From: Diploptera punctata
Lineage: Eukaryota; Arthropoda; Insecta; Blattodea; Blaberidae
Direction: 5' to 3'
Assembly (NCBI GenBank): GCA_030220185.1
Contig: JASPKZ010008351.1
Coordinates: forward strand, 1,364,001 to 1,428,000
Length of the DNA stretch: 64,000 bases
In this document: positions 49,243 through 59,458 of the stretch, in pieces
How positions within the stretch are numbered: the first letter of the stretch is position 1
Layout: each line of letters starts with the position of its first letter
The notes under the pieces: model-generated
Told to the model about the DNA's origin: nothing
Seen by the model: the letters and a program-made list of their open reading frames with translations, nothing else
The model's database searches: none
Position numbers and translations under genes: made by a program

Positions 49243-50180
49243 GATGTTGAATATATTTTTGTACACTATAAAAACCAATTATGATTAAAGTTTTATGCAT
49301 TTTGCTTAAATATTGAATTGAAACATAAACAATCTGCCATTCTAAGTTCTTCTTTGGCATTATAGTCCTTTGAGTACCTTGACCTCCCTAATCACCTCCA
49401 TCCATTCTTGAGTCTTCATTCTGCATCTTCTAATACCAAGTAATCAGTTTTCTTTTACCAGGTCATTGTCTTGATAGAATTACTCCATTTAGATTCATAG
49501 GGCTTCTCAACAATACAGTTAGTTTTACAGATGGAAGGATGCCAGCCTTGCGATCCAACTTCCAACCTGGAGGACCTCTCTTTGTCTGGACCCTCACACT
49601 TGACCTGTTTGGTAAGGGAGTCCCTACCAGTAGTTAAGCTGCCACTAGCATAGTTCACAAGATCACGCAAGCCCAACCACCACATCAAGTTGGAGAGACC
49701 TCTAATTATCAACAGTAATCTAACAAGAGGTTGTGTTTTTCTGAAGAAATCACGAGCGACAAAGTCACGAGTGATTTTGTCTAATGAAAAACTCAATCTC
49801 GCGTTGGATTTGGAGTGACTATTTAGTGAATAGTACATCAGAAGCTAAAAATAATTATAATGTTGAATATTACCAAATGTGAGGTTATGTATTCTGATCT
49901 TACTTCCAGGTGATTTCTAAGCCGGCTGTATAGTTATAAATAGCATATCTTTACTGTTAAATCTCTTTGGGCTTGGGAAAAATCAATAACAGATAATTGT
50001 ATGAGAAAAAACTAGTAACAATAATGCAAATTCATTATACAACTTTTAATAATTTTTTTAGAGCTCCAGAACTTTTTTTTGGTAATTTTTGAAGTTGTTT
50101 TCTTTTGACATTTCTTGCTGTAGCATATTGTTCCTTGTCAAAGAAGTTAACTTGCGGAGATATCTCTTATTACGAAAAGG
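49243..50180. other. No gene recognised
   Basis: The open minus frame 49455-49838 contains GPDKERSSRLEVGSQGWHPS, of the kind seen in translated LINE/SINE untranslated regions; I treat it as repeat-derived noncoding DNA. Confidence 0.45.
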
Positions 50181-50600
50181 AAGAGGCAAAATTATCAATA
50201 GGAAGAGACAAGATTATTGGCCTATGAGTTAAATAGTCAAACTAAATCACTCGCGGACACTATTGAACCTAAAATTCTTGGCCGCCCTGTATACGACTTC
50301 CTCAAATCATGGATAATGTTATTCTTTCACCTCATTCTTGGCCTACCTACTGGGTGTATTCCCTACAAGACATTTATGTGTCTCTCTTTCATTCCCTATT
50401 TTTGCTATATGATCTTCCCATCATATTCTATGATATTAATACATTTGGTTTTCCTCATGGATCTCATGATCCTCTTCAACTCTCTTTGGTCAAAAATGTT
50501 CCTTTACACTTTATTCTCATATATCCATAATCTTTTCTCCTCTCTTATTGTCAGAGACCATGTTTCACATATCCATACTGCTTCTCACTTTTATATATTA
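50180..50600 (-). pseudogene. LINE C-terminal fragment
   Basis: Minus frames contain PVGRPRMR and KNNIIHDLRKSYTGRP, like the fragment at 4317-4553 (RPRMRWENNINYDLREV), with stops. 5'-truncated dead copy. Confidence 0.6.
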
Positions 50601-50929
50601 TCAATATAGCTTTGTTAAATGCATCCAACAATCAGAGACTTTCCTAAATTTCAAAGAGAAAAAAAGTGTGTCCTTTATGTGGTGGTATTCTTTAAATGAA
50701 TACATAAGATACTTTATTTTTCCATTTAATGATTTATAATATGAGGCTTTTTTTTCATTCTCCGAGGTGCCTGTACTTAATACTATACAAAAAGGATCAT
50801 TTTTTATTGTTTCTAATATAGTTTTATTCACAACTATTTGTTCTTTCATTCAGTATACAGTGTAAATTTGAATCCAGTGGTTTTCATCTCTTTCCTAAAA
50901 TGTAACATTTGCTAGGTTTTGAGACATAA

Positions 50930-51357
50930 TCAACCTTTACCAAAATTGTACTGGGAAGCAAGAAGGAGAATGGAGATTATGAAAAATCCTGGGCATATAA
51001 CTACTACTACTAGTACATTTGCTAGACCAGTGGTATAAAACAAATGAGGAGCTGGATGGAAAGCCTGCAGCTACTTTTAGAGTATTTATTCCAGAAATTC
51101 CACGTAAAACTACAGTAGCAAAATTTAGACTGCTTACAGAACATGACTATTTGGCCAAACATTTATATAAAATAGGAATCTACACGAATCCAAATTGTCC
51201 TCTATGCAATAAAGACGAAGAAATGAATGAAGAACACCTACAAACCTGTGAAGTATTACCTGTTGGATCCACCATAGAGAAATATTGGAGAGCAAGAACG
51301 CTAATGGCTTCGGTGCCAAGGTCCAGCATTTGAAAACAACAACAACTTTTAGAGTAT
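50930..51357 (+). mobile_element. LINE 3' fragments (RNase H-type family), one with duplication
   Basis: 50939-50985 encodes LYWEARRRMEIMK, the extreme C-terminus of a LINE protein. 51086-51344 encodes IPRKTTVAKFRLLTEHDYLA, NPNCPLCNKDEEMNEEHLQT and STIEKYWRARTLMAS and ends in CAA repeats; it is flanked by ACTTTTAGAGTAT (51073-51085 and 51345-51357). Nearly identical to 62239-62671. Confidence 0.85.
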
Positions 51358-51410
51358 ATGAAAGAATTTATGAAGCTTTGAAAATATTAAAAATGTATTG
51401 GTGACTATGT

Positions 51411-52258
51411 AGATAAGAAATATTTCTTCTTCTTCTTATTCATAATTTGTAGGATTTTCATCCTGTTTATTTCCAAAATCACTCCTTGGAGGAAGATGCA
51501 TTGGATGTAACCCGCCATAGCCTGTCCCAAGCCAGGTTGAAAAAGGGTGAGGGGGAGGAGTAACACCTCGTTAAAAAAACCTTCGTTCAGCTTGTCCAGC
51601 TGATAGTACCTTGTGAGGGCTCCTGCTAGGGTTATGGTGAAGACCTCAACGGCAGATACAGTGGAGAAGGAGTCCTTCGGTATGGTGTACTTGGTGGAAG
51701 AGGCAACTATACATCTACTGCCTTGTAGATTGACAAATGGGCGGATGGGGTTCGTTAGTCCTGCAAGACAACCCATCTAGGAGAGACAACTCCGAAATAA
51801 AACGGGGCAGACAGAGCTCTGGAGCTGGGTGAAGGCAATCAGCCTAGGGAGGAAACCCCAAATAATAAACCTGCCATAAAAATGTATAAGATACATCTTG
51901 AAGCCCATTTTTATGGCAGGTTTATTATTTGGGGTTTCCTCCCTAGGCTGATTGCCTTCACCCAGCTCCAGAGCTCTGTCTGTCCCGTTTTATTTCGGAG
52001 TTGTCTCTCCTAGATGGGTTGTCTTGCAGGACTAACGAACCCCATCCGCCCATTTGTCAATCTACAAGGCAGTAGATGTATAGTTGCCTCTTCCGCCAAG
52101 TACACCATACCGAAGGACTCCTTCTCCACTGTATCTGCCGTTGAGGTCTTCACCGTAACCCTAGCAGGAGCCCTCACAAGGTACTATCAGCTGGACAAGC
52201 TGAACAAAGGTTTTTTTAACGAGGTGTTACTCCTCCCCCATTGCATTTTTAAATGGAT
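51411..52258. mobile_element. Large inverted repeat of SINE family SE with a LINE-type tail
   Basis: 51540-51879 and 51910-52240 are reverse complements (GGAAACCCCAAATAATAAAC at about 51861 mirrored at 51932), separated by about 30 bp. Only the left (minus) copy has the tail: its 51417-51520 segment equals the 3' end of the LINE at 58561-59445 (ATCCAATGCATCTTCCTCC, then ATTTTGGAAATAAACAGGAT, then AAGAAGAAG). ORFs reading MGCLAGLTNPIRPFV appear in both arms and are repeat-encoded. Confidence 0.8.
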
Positions 52259-52572
52259 GTAATTTCCAACATGTGACAAGTTTGATAAATACAAGATAAC
52301 AGGCAATAAGAACTAGTGGTAGCACTCAAGTTACAAAGGCAGGAATGGCAATGTGATGTCATGGGTTAATTAGAAGGGTTTGGGTTTTAATTCAAAAGAT
52401 AAAGACTGTTACAGACAGGTTATAAACACAAGACGCACTTTTGTGAAACAATGGGATATTAAAAGAACATAATAAAAAGAAGTAGGGGTGTACCTGAAAA
52501 TTGCTCTAGCATCTGCTTTGTTTGATTTTTGCAATATAACTGGATATATAGAAAGAAGGATATATTCAGTAA

Positions 52573-52815
52573 ATTCGACTTGCCGAGTAGGTTGTAGCTC
52601 AGTGCCTTAACCACTACGCTACGGCGTGCCCCCAAAAGTAAAGTGATCCCACAACAGGCCCGGAGGCCCTTGGGGTAGTAGGAGGTTAAGGCTCCCACTT
52701 TTTCTAGACAATCGGCACTTTGTCAGCCCTGCGTGACGGCCACCTTTACCCCCAGAACAAGCATCTGGTACTCATTTACATTAGAGGCTGAGTTGACCCT
52801 AGGGCCCATAATTTT
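52573..52815 (-). mobile_element. SINE family SD
   Basis: On minus the head reads GGGGGCACGCCGTAGCGTAG then TGGTTAAGGCACTGAGC (A-box-like). Body GTGATCCCACAACAGGCCCG, GGCCCTTGGGGTAGTAGGAG. The head is rearranged relative to the copy at 63604-63892. Confidence 0.75.
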
Positions 52816-52819
52816 TACC

Positions 52820-54080
52820 TTTCTCTACTCTCAAAAATCGTGGAAACCCTATTTTTCATTACCCAACCTTTAGCAATATTCCTGGTTCTGTCAGGGCCAA
52901 GTTGTATAAGATGTTTTTCTACTTATATAATGTGTTAGTTCAAAAGGCATAATATTTACTGGGTTATATAAGTTTTTGTAAGTGTGTCCCCATAGTTTGA
53001 AACTTGTGTTAGTCAAAAGCAAAATTGTTTATTTGATTATATAAGCTTTCGTAAGTGTGTCCTCGTAGTTTGAAAAACATATTGATATGAAATCACTTTT
53101 GGTCCAAGATATTCTATTTTATTATAATTTTTCCCTCGTTTTTTATTTAAAAAAACCCTTGTATGAGCTCTGAGTGTGACTCCAATCAGCATTATAAAGG
53201 TGATTATTTATTTCCTATCTTCTGGTATAATAAACTAGTATATATTGTATATGCTTTACAGGTTTTTTTGTCATATTTTATTATCATTGCGGTTAGACCC
53301 TGCCGTGATCGCAATAATAGAGCATATTTAGTAAGTTAATGGTTATATTCAGAATATTTTCAGTCTTTGAAGAAGTAAAGAACTTTACTCATACAATTTC
53401 TTTATTCCATGTTTGAGTTGTTGAATTTCTCAGAATTGCATACTGCATTTTGTTTTCTGAAAAATTATAAAATCTACCTTCTTCCCCTCTTCCATTTGAA
53501 ACCAAATATGATATTTAAAATAAATTCACCTCATATCCTGTATCCTCATCATAATATGAAGGAGATTATGGCATAATGGTGTACGTCATTTTTGTTAATT
53601 TTGAGAAAAACCGTATTTTGTTAGTCAGTATACAAAGAATCAAGTTAGTTTAATATTGATAATCATGGAAATATTTATTGTCCTAAGTGATGGTATTAAT
53701 AGTTGATGTATCTGAAATAAGTACCGGTATGCAGTTTCTTCTTTACAACCGTGTACTTCACTCATTTTTGTAAAAGACTGACTTCTACCACAATGCCATA
53801 TAATCTTCATATGTACTTAACTGTATGCACCAGTGAGCAAATGTTTGTGCATTATTTTGTGACAGGTAATTATTTTACATTGTTGAAGTGTGTGTTGTAT
53901 ATATAAGGAAAATTCTCTGAGGTGAAGCAAAATGTTAAAGTAAAATTAAAACAGTTTGTGTATCAATATAGTGGTAAAGTGTTATTGATTGATGGGAAAA
54001 TACAATATATGATAGCAAATTTCATACTTTTGCTTGCTTCTCAAACGCATTTTATTTTTAAATAGTTCACTATCTCAAAC
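52820..54080. other. No gene; short approximate tandem repeat
   Basis: Around 52915-53075 two units of roughly 80 bp resemble each other (TTATATAAGTTTTTGTAAGT GTGTCC / TTATATAAGCTTTCGTAAGT GTGTCC). Nothing else supported in this unique-looking AT-rich stretch. Confidence 0.55.
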
Positions 54081-54227
54081 TGATTTACTCTTTATTTAAG
54101 AAAAATTGTATCACATCACCTCATATCCTTCTTAGACCGGTTTTCGGGATCTTATTCAGTTCTATCCGTAGTACTTCCACAATTGTTATGTCATCTTGGA
54201 GATCAGCAGCTCTTGAAGACAACAGCT

Positions 54228-54812
54228 GTGAAAGTATTGTTTATTTTTTATTTCACTCACCTCATACTTCATAACTCCTAGCATACCCAGGGTTTCATCA
54301 CATCCTTTGTGACATTCTCAATGCTGTGTCACGTTCACAACTGACGTCCGGCTGCCTTCTATCCTGCAGACTGACCTCCGCACCATCTGATGGCTGACCG
54401 ACGAACTTCCAAATCAGTCCTCTCTCCTTCCAACCGGGTATTTAAAAATTCATAGTTGTATTTTCATTCTTGCATATATAATTTTTTTCCCAAATTGTGA
54501 GTTCCTTCGGTTTTTCCAATTGTTAAGTAATTTTGTTTTGGTTTCTATTCTATGTTTTTCTGACCAGGCGTGTGCAGCTATTGCAGATTTTTCGGTTTCT
54601 CCATTTTTAACATTTCTGAGGTGTTCCTTTAATCTTGTATTTAGATTCCTTTTTGTTTTTCCTATGTATATCATTTCACAATCTTTACAATTAATTTGAT
54701 AAATTCCTGATTTTTTGCAGTCTTCAATCTTTTCATTTTTGTTAGTTTTTATTAAATTACCTAAGCTGTAATCATTTTTCGGTGCTAATTTAATGTTGAA
54801 TTTGTGAAAGTA
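54228..54812 (-). mobile_element. PLE copy, family P2, minus, with GIY-YIG frame
   Basis: Flanked by GTGAAAGTA (54228-54236 and 54804-54812). Minus: tail CACTCACCTCATACTTC, P2 variant fold, endonuclease C-terminus, then MIYIGKTKRNLNTRLKEHLR and KSAIAAHAWSEKHRIETKTK, continuing (54700-54800) with linker residues. A single-armed copy, so not every insertion is a dimer. Confidence 0.88.
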
Positions 54813-54852
54813 CTGAGGATGGAACTGAATAAGGTCCTGAAACTGGTCTAAT
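54808..54852 (+). ncRNA. Hammerhead-ribozyme-like motif (P5)
   Basis: CTGAGGA (54813-54819), T, stem II GGA-C/G-TCCT with an internal mismatch, GAAA, stem III ACTGGT, cleavage-site C, then TA. Confidence 0.6.
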
Positions 54853-55078
54853 AAGAAGGATATGAGGTGAGATGATATAGTTTTTTCTTAAATAAATAAT
54901 ACCTCATAGTGTTACTTCCTAAATAGGTCAATTGATTTACTGTTTTTATTTTACAACTATTATTATCATCTAATTATAGCATTGCCACTCTTTTGTAAAT
55001 TTTAGGTTATAACTACATATTTTAATAATTACACTGTTTAACAGTGGTTTTGTTGCCTTGATATAAGATTAATTTTGG

Positions 55079-55324
55079 ATATCGTCGCTTAAGAAACAAT
55101 ACCACATAACTAACAAAATACAAATTTTACACGAGAAACAAAAAACTGTTTATTTTTCTCCTTAGTACCTATAGATTGAAACAATTGTATCTATAAGTTT
55201 AGCGAGGTCATGGTACAAAATTTAATCCTAATCTATGTTTGAACTGAGTGCACTTCTTCGGTGATGCTAACAGTATAAAAATGTAAATTTCACCAAAAGT
55301 GTCAGTTTCTTAAGCGGCGATATA
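55079..55324. mobile_element. MITE, same family as 7585-7891
   Basis: TATCGTCGCTTAAGAAACAA at the left, TTTCTTAAGCGGCGATATA at the right, TA-flanked. Lacks about 60 bp of the longer copy (including its TAAATAAATAAA tract). Confidence 0.85.
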
Positions 55325-55620
55325 TTTATGCTCAAAATTCATGAAACTATCATTTTGGAAGATTTGCTCTGTTTTTTTTTAAATCTTTATTTTCATTTTA
55401 CACTACAAAAATCGGAAAATAAGAAAAAAATAACAGATATATTTATAATATCATTTGTTTTTTGAAAAATTAGTATACACCGACGTAAATAGAAAGAAAA
55501 ATGTCAAAAACCCATGTTATACTTCAGTAAAATGCCTTTTATAAAATTTTCTTCTATCATTTTTAGGGGACATTCTCTTTTTACAGACCAACAGTAATCT
55601 GCTGTCATGTGACGGTCTCA
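55325..55620. other. No gene recognised
   Basis: AT-rich spacer between the MITE and the U1 fragment. Confidence 0.5.
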
Positions 55621-55626
55621 TCTACT

Positions 55627-56226
55627 CTAATACCTTTCCTCCATTACTTTTAGATCCTGGTGAAAGCGCTCTCCCTGTTCGTTGCTATAATTTTCTAAAT
55701 TATCCAGGCGACTGTGGAGAAAGTGTAACTTTATACTCATATTTGCTCCTACAATCTTGAAGCTTGTCAACATGTTTTGCACAATTTCTTTATAATTTTG
55801 TGCTTTATAGTTACCTAGGAAAATTTCTGCTACCAATACAAAACACTTCCAAGCTTCACTTTCTGGAACAGTCATAACTTTGATAAAATTTGCATCTTTC
55901 ATCAATTGCTGAATTTGCCTTTTAACTTTTCCATACTGAGCTTAGGAAATTTTCTACAAATGTATTTGAAACATTCTCCTTCCTTGACCAATGCTTTTGA
56001 CAAATTGTTTTATCATACCTAACTTGATATGTAATGGTGGAAGTATGATTTTGTCTCTGCTTAGTAACAGCTTGTTTATTTCTTTGGCTTTACCAAAGGA
56101 CTTTCTCGAAGGCCACACATCTTGTTCCCAGTGAAGTTGCTTTGCTCTACTATCCCACAAACAAATGAAGCAAGGGTATTTTGTGTATCCACATGTATTT
56201 ATACATGGAAACTTATCCAGATGCAC
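55627..56226 (-). pseudogene. U1 repeat protein: two consecutive frames
   Basis: Upstream frame (56226-55954): CGYTKYPCFICLWDSRAKQL, HWEQDVWPSRKSFGKAKEIN and KIILPPLHIKLGMIKQFVKS. Downstream frame (55905-55627): FIKVMTVPESEAWKCFVLVA, YKEIVQNMLTSFKIVGANMS, IKLHFLHSRLDN and GERFHQDLKVMEERY. The Cys/His N-terminal part followed by PPLHIKLG and HFLHSHxD motifs defines a family common in insect genomes; I suspect a transposon protein. One frameshift near 55930. Confidence 0.75.
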
Positions 56227-56250
56227 ATTGTGAGTACTTTAATTTTGTCA

Positions 56251-56833
56251 AATAATTGAGATCATGGACGATGTGCAGAGTGAGGGGTGCAAGAGTGGGG
56301 ATCACGTGATGTTTGTATGTGCAAAAAAATGCGCAGAAATCAAAGATACACAAAAATCATAAAAACTAGAGCACATTCAGCACTTTCATGAATATATTCG
56401 TAAACTGTGCACTTGAAAACATAGAAATTTGCAGAGATATCCAGGGCAACAAAAAAAATTATTTTTTTGTAGAGCTGTGTTATTTGGGCATAAAAATCTT
56501 AGCCCTAATTATTAAAATAGATCAATTTATGATTTAAATTAAATCTGTGGAGCTGTTAATCATATTTACAAATAGATATTTTAAAATGTGTGTTGATATT
56601 AACCTGTGATATATTGATTTATTTTCATCTTTCCTATTTTTGTTTTGTCTGTGAAATTTACTACTTTTGAAATATTGAACATATTTTTTAGGAAACTCGT
56701 TAAAGAAATATCAAGTCAGACTAGTGAAAAATGACTTTTGGTATTTCCTTAACATAATTTTTAAAAATTTTTTTTCATTGTGAAAACTAAATTTCAAAAC
56801 CACAAATACATAAAAAAAAATTTCAATATCAAT
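56251..56833. other. No gene recognised
   Basis: AT-rich; may include the 5' part of the U1 repeat near 56250-56460. Confidence 0.4.
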
Positions 56834-57031
56834 ATTAAGGAAGCTAATTTTAGGAAGTTATATTTTGAGGTTATTTTAATTATATTATTTTTGGTCTGGA
56901 CATCTTACCTCAATATTAATGTTAATTTGTTCTTGGACATGTTTCAAAACAATTCTGTTTTATCGTCAGCTTTCCCAGACTCTTACCTCAATATTAATGT
57001 CCAGACCAAAAATAATATAATTAAGGAAGCT
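56834..57031. mobile_element. Asymmetric inverted PLE, family P1
   Basis: Flanked by ATTAAGGAAGCT (56834-56845 and 57020-57031). Left arm with minus hammerhead-like motif (56929-56976, CTGACGA core, GUC site); right arm only about 30 bp of tail. Confidence 0.92.
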
Positions 57032-57288
57032 TCTTATTCAAATAAAGTAAAATATGAAAATTTGGAGCTTTTATTATGTTAATATTGTGAAGGAAGTAGA
57101 CAAAATGTTCTGATGTTATAGTGGATAATGATAGAACTATTTGATGTATTCTGATTTTTAAAATTAACTTGTTGGGTTCGAACTTACATGCATCAATATA
57201 AAATTATATACTTTTTTAGATCCGTCTCCTCCTCAACTTAAAAAACTCTTAAATGCATGTCTAAAATCAAATCTAAGCTGACAAAGAA

Positions 57289-58160
57289 CAATATAATCTC
57301 TATTTATATTTGAAGAGAAAAATTTTCGCCTAGACCGGGACTCGAACCCGGGACCCTTGGCTTTCCGGGCCAAGTGCTCTACCAACTGAGCTACCGAGGC
57401 GAGTTACGATCTAGACGCAAATTTTTCTCTTATGTATGTTGTAATTCCCTCGCGCCAAATACTTGAAACCATAGCTTCTATCTTTGCAAATGGCAGCTTC
57501 TTAGTTAACAAGACATTTATTGGGAATTTAACACTACTTTATAGCCAGTAGGGCCTCTATTGACGATTTTATTATTAATTTAACACTTCTCATAGAAGGA
57601 TAAATTATATTTGAAGAGAAAAATTTTCGCTATGGTTTCAAGTATTTGGCGCGAGGGAATTACAACGTACATAAGAGAAAAAATTGCGTCTAGATCGTAA
57701 CTCACCTCGGTAGCTCAGTTGGTAGAGCACTTGGCCCGGAAAGCCAAGGGTCCCGGGTTCGAGTCCCGGTCTAGGCGAAAATTTTTCTCTTCAAATATAA
57801 TTTATCCTTCAATGAGAAGTGTTAAATTAATAATAAAAACGTCAATAGAAGCCCTACTGGCTATAAAGTAATGTTAAATTCCCAATAAATGTCTTCTTAA
57901 CTAAGAAGCTGCCATTTGCAAAGATAGAAGCTATAGGTTTCAAGCATTTGGCACGAGGGAATTACAACGTACATAAGAGAAAAATTTGCATCTAGATCGT
58001 AACTCACCTCGGTAGCTCAGTTGGTAGAGCACTTGGCCCGGAAAGCCAAGGGTCCCGGGTGCGAGTCCTGGTCTAGGCGAAAATTTTTCTCTTCAAATAT
58101 AATTTATCCTTCTATGAGAAGTGTTAAATTAATAATAAAAATCGTCAATATAATCTCCAT
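57289..58160. mobile_element. S1 SINE cluster (minus, truncated minus, plus, plus)
   Basis: Single duplication CAATATAATCTCTAT / CAATATAATCTCCAT (57289-57303 and 58146-58160). The minus head lies at 57328-57405; a second minus unit is cut right after its tail at about 57628; plus heads at 57703-57775 and 58004-58078, period about 302 bp. The heads look most tRNA-like of all S1 units: GCTCAGTTGGTAGAGC D arm, CTTGGCCCGGAAAGCCAAG anticodon arm, CGGGTTCGAGTCCCG T arm. Confidence 0.9.
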
Positions 58161-58188
58161 TAATTTTATAAGGACCTAATTGAGAATA

Positions 58189-58508
58189 GATCCATCCATA
58201 TTAATTCTGCCCGAAGGCAGGTCCTTCACTGCAATCATTGCATTTTCATGCTATGCTTGCAGCTTTACTAGGGAATTGTAGGTGTGGTAGCTTCCCGTTG
58301 CTTTCCACACCGGTGAAGGATGATGATGATGATGGCCATATGATTTCGGGGACCATTTGGGCCTTAAAGTTTTCCTGACATTTGTCTTACAGTTGAGGAA
58401 AAACCCCGATAAAAACCTCACCCAGAAAAACTGCCCCGACCGGGGATCGAACCCGGGCCCGCTGCGTGACAAGGCAACACGCTACCTCGAGACCACAGCG
58501 GTGGACAG
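58189..58508 (-). mobile_element. SINE family SA, minus orientation
   Basis: ATTCTGCCCGAAGGCAGGTC to GACCACAGCGGTGGACAGT. B box GGTTCGATCCCC on minus. No clear duplication. Confidence 0.85.
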
Positions 58509-58547
58509 TATTTTAAATATAATTACCTTTTTGTATTTAGTATAAAT

Positions 58548-59458
58548 GTACATATAAAAGGGCATCAGGCAAGGTGACTCTTTAAGTCCATTCTTATTTA
58601 ATATTATAATGGATAAAATTATTGAAAACATACCATCACGTTTGGGTTATAAAATGGGAAACACTAGATTTCGCTTAATATGTTACGCAGATGATGTCGT
58701 TCTCCTTTCAGAATCTGAAGATAATTTACAAAGATGTTTACATTAATTTAATATAAATGCCAGAAAATACAATGTGGAAATTAACACGAATAAGACAAAA
58801 TGCTTAACAATATCAAAAGAACCAGTAATATGCAAATTAGAAGTGGAAAGAAAAATTATAGAACAAGTGTCAGAATTTAATTATTTAGGTGTATTAATAA
58901 CAAACACTAAAAATTTAATAAAAGAAGTAAAGAAACAAGCTGATAAAGCAGCACAAATATCAGGGTATATGAAAGATTTAATTTGGCGCAACAAACATAT
59001 GTCAATAGAAAGCAAAACCTGCCTATACAAAACAATAGTTCGACCAGTTATCATATATTGAGCAGAAACTAGGGCTGATACAACAAAAACTAAACAAATA
59101 ATAAGCACATGCGAAATGAAGATCTTAAGAAGTATTCAGGGGAAAACATTATTTGATAAAATACACAACACAGAAATTAGGGACAAATGCCATATTCAAG
59201 ACATAACCAAATTTATTATAGATAGACGAAAATATTGGAAGATCATATAGAAAGAATGGAAGAAAACCGGCTTGCAAAAAGAGCTAAAGAAGATAGACCA
59301 ATGGACGGGAGAAGAACAAGAGGAAGACCAGCCAAGAGATGGATAGACAGTGAATGCACATCCAATACATCTTCCTCCGAGGAGTGATTTTGGAAATAAA
59401 CAGGATGAAAATCCTACAAATTAAGTTTAAGAAGAAGAAGAAGAAGTACATACAAAAG
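58548..59458 (+). pseudogene. LINE reverse transcriptase, 5'-truncated copy with duplication
   Basis: Element 58561-59445, flanked by GTACATATAAAAG / GTACATACAAAAG. Encodes GIRQGDSLSPFLFNIIMDKI, LICYADDVVLLSESEDNLQR (catalytic YADD), VEINTNKTKCLTIS, FNYLGVLITNTKNL, CLYKTIVRPVIIY and, at the end, RPMDGRRTRGRPAKRWIDS. Stops at 58745 and 59059 and a frame change late in the ORF inactivate it. The 3' end has AAG repeats; SINE SE carries the same tail. Confidence 0.92.

Larger units (their letters stand above)
54081..54941. mobile_element. PLE inverted dimer, family P5, opened by a P2 insertion
   Basis: Flanked by TGATTTACT (54081-54089 and 54933-54941). Left arm: tail ACATCACCTCATATCC, minus hammerhead-like motif (54130-54178) with a damaged core. 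Right arm: + motif and GAGGTGAGATGATATAG. The P2 copy at 54237-54803 splits the loop region. Confidence 0.88.

Noticed and set aside
49455..49838. 127-codon minus frame
   Set aside because: Low-complexity, no domain, resembles translated repeat sequence.
51405..51776. 123-codon minus frame MGCLAGLTNPIRPFV
   Set aside because: Identical frame in the inverted arm at 52014; part of SINE SE.
57703..57775. Possible functional tRNA gene (good D, anticodon and T arms)
   Set aside because: Position 33 is not U, the putative GGA anticodon lacks the long variable arm of tRNA-Ser, the acceptor stem has a mismatch, and the same sequence recurs with an S1 tail: it is a SINE head.
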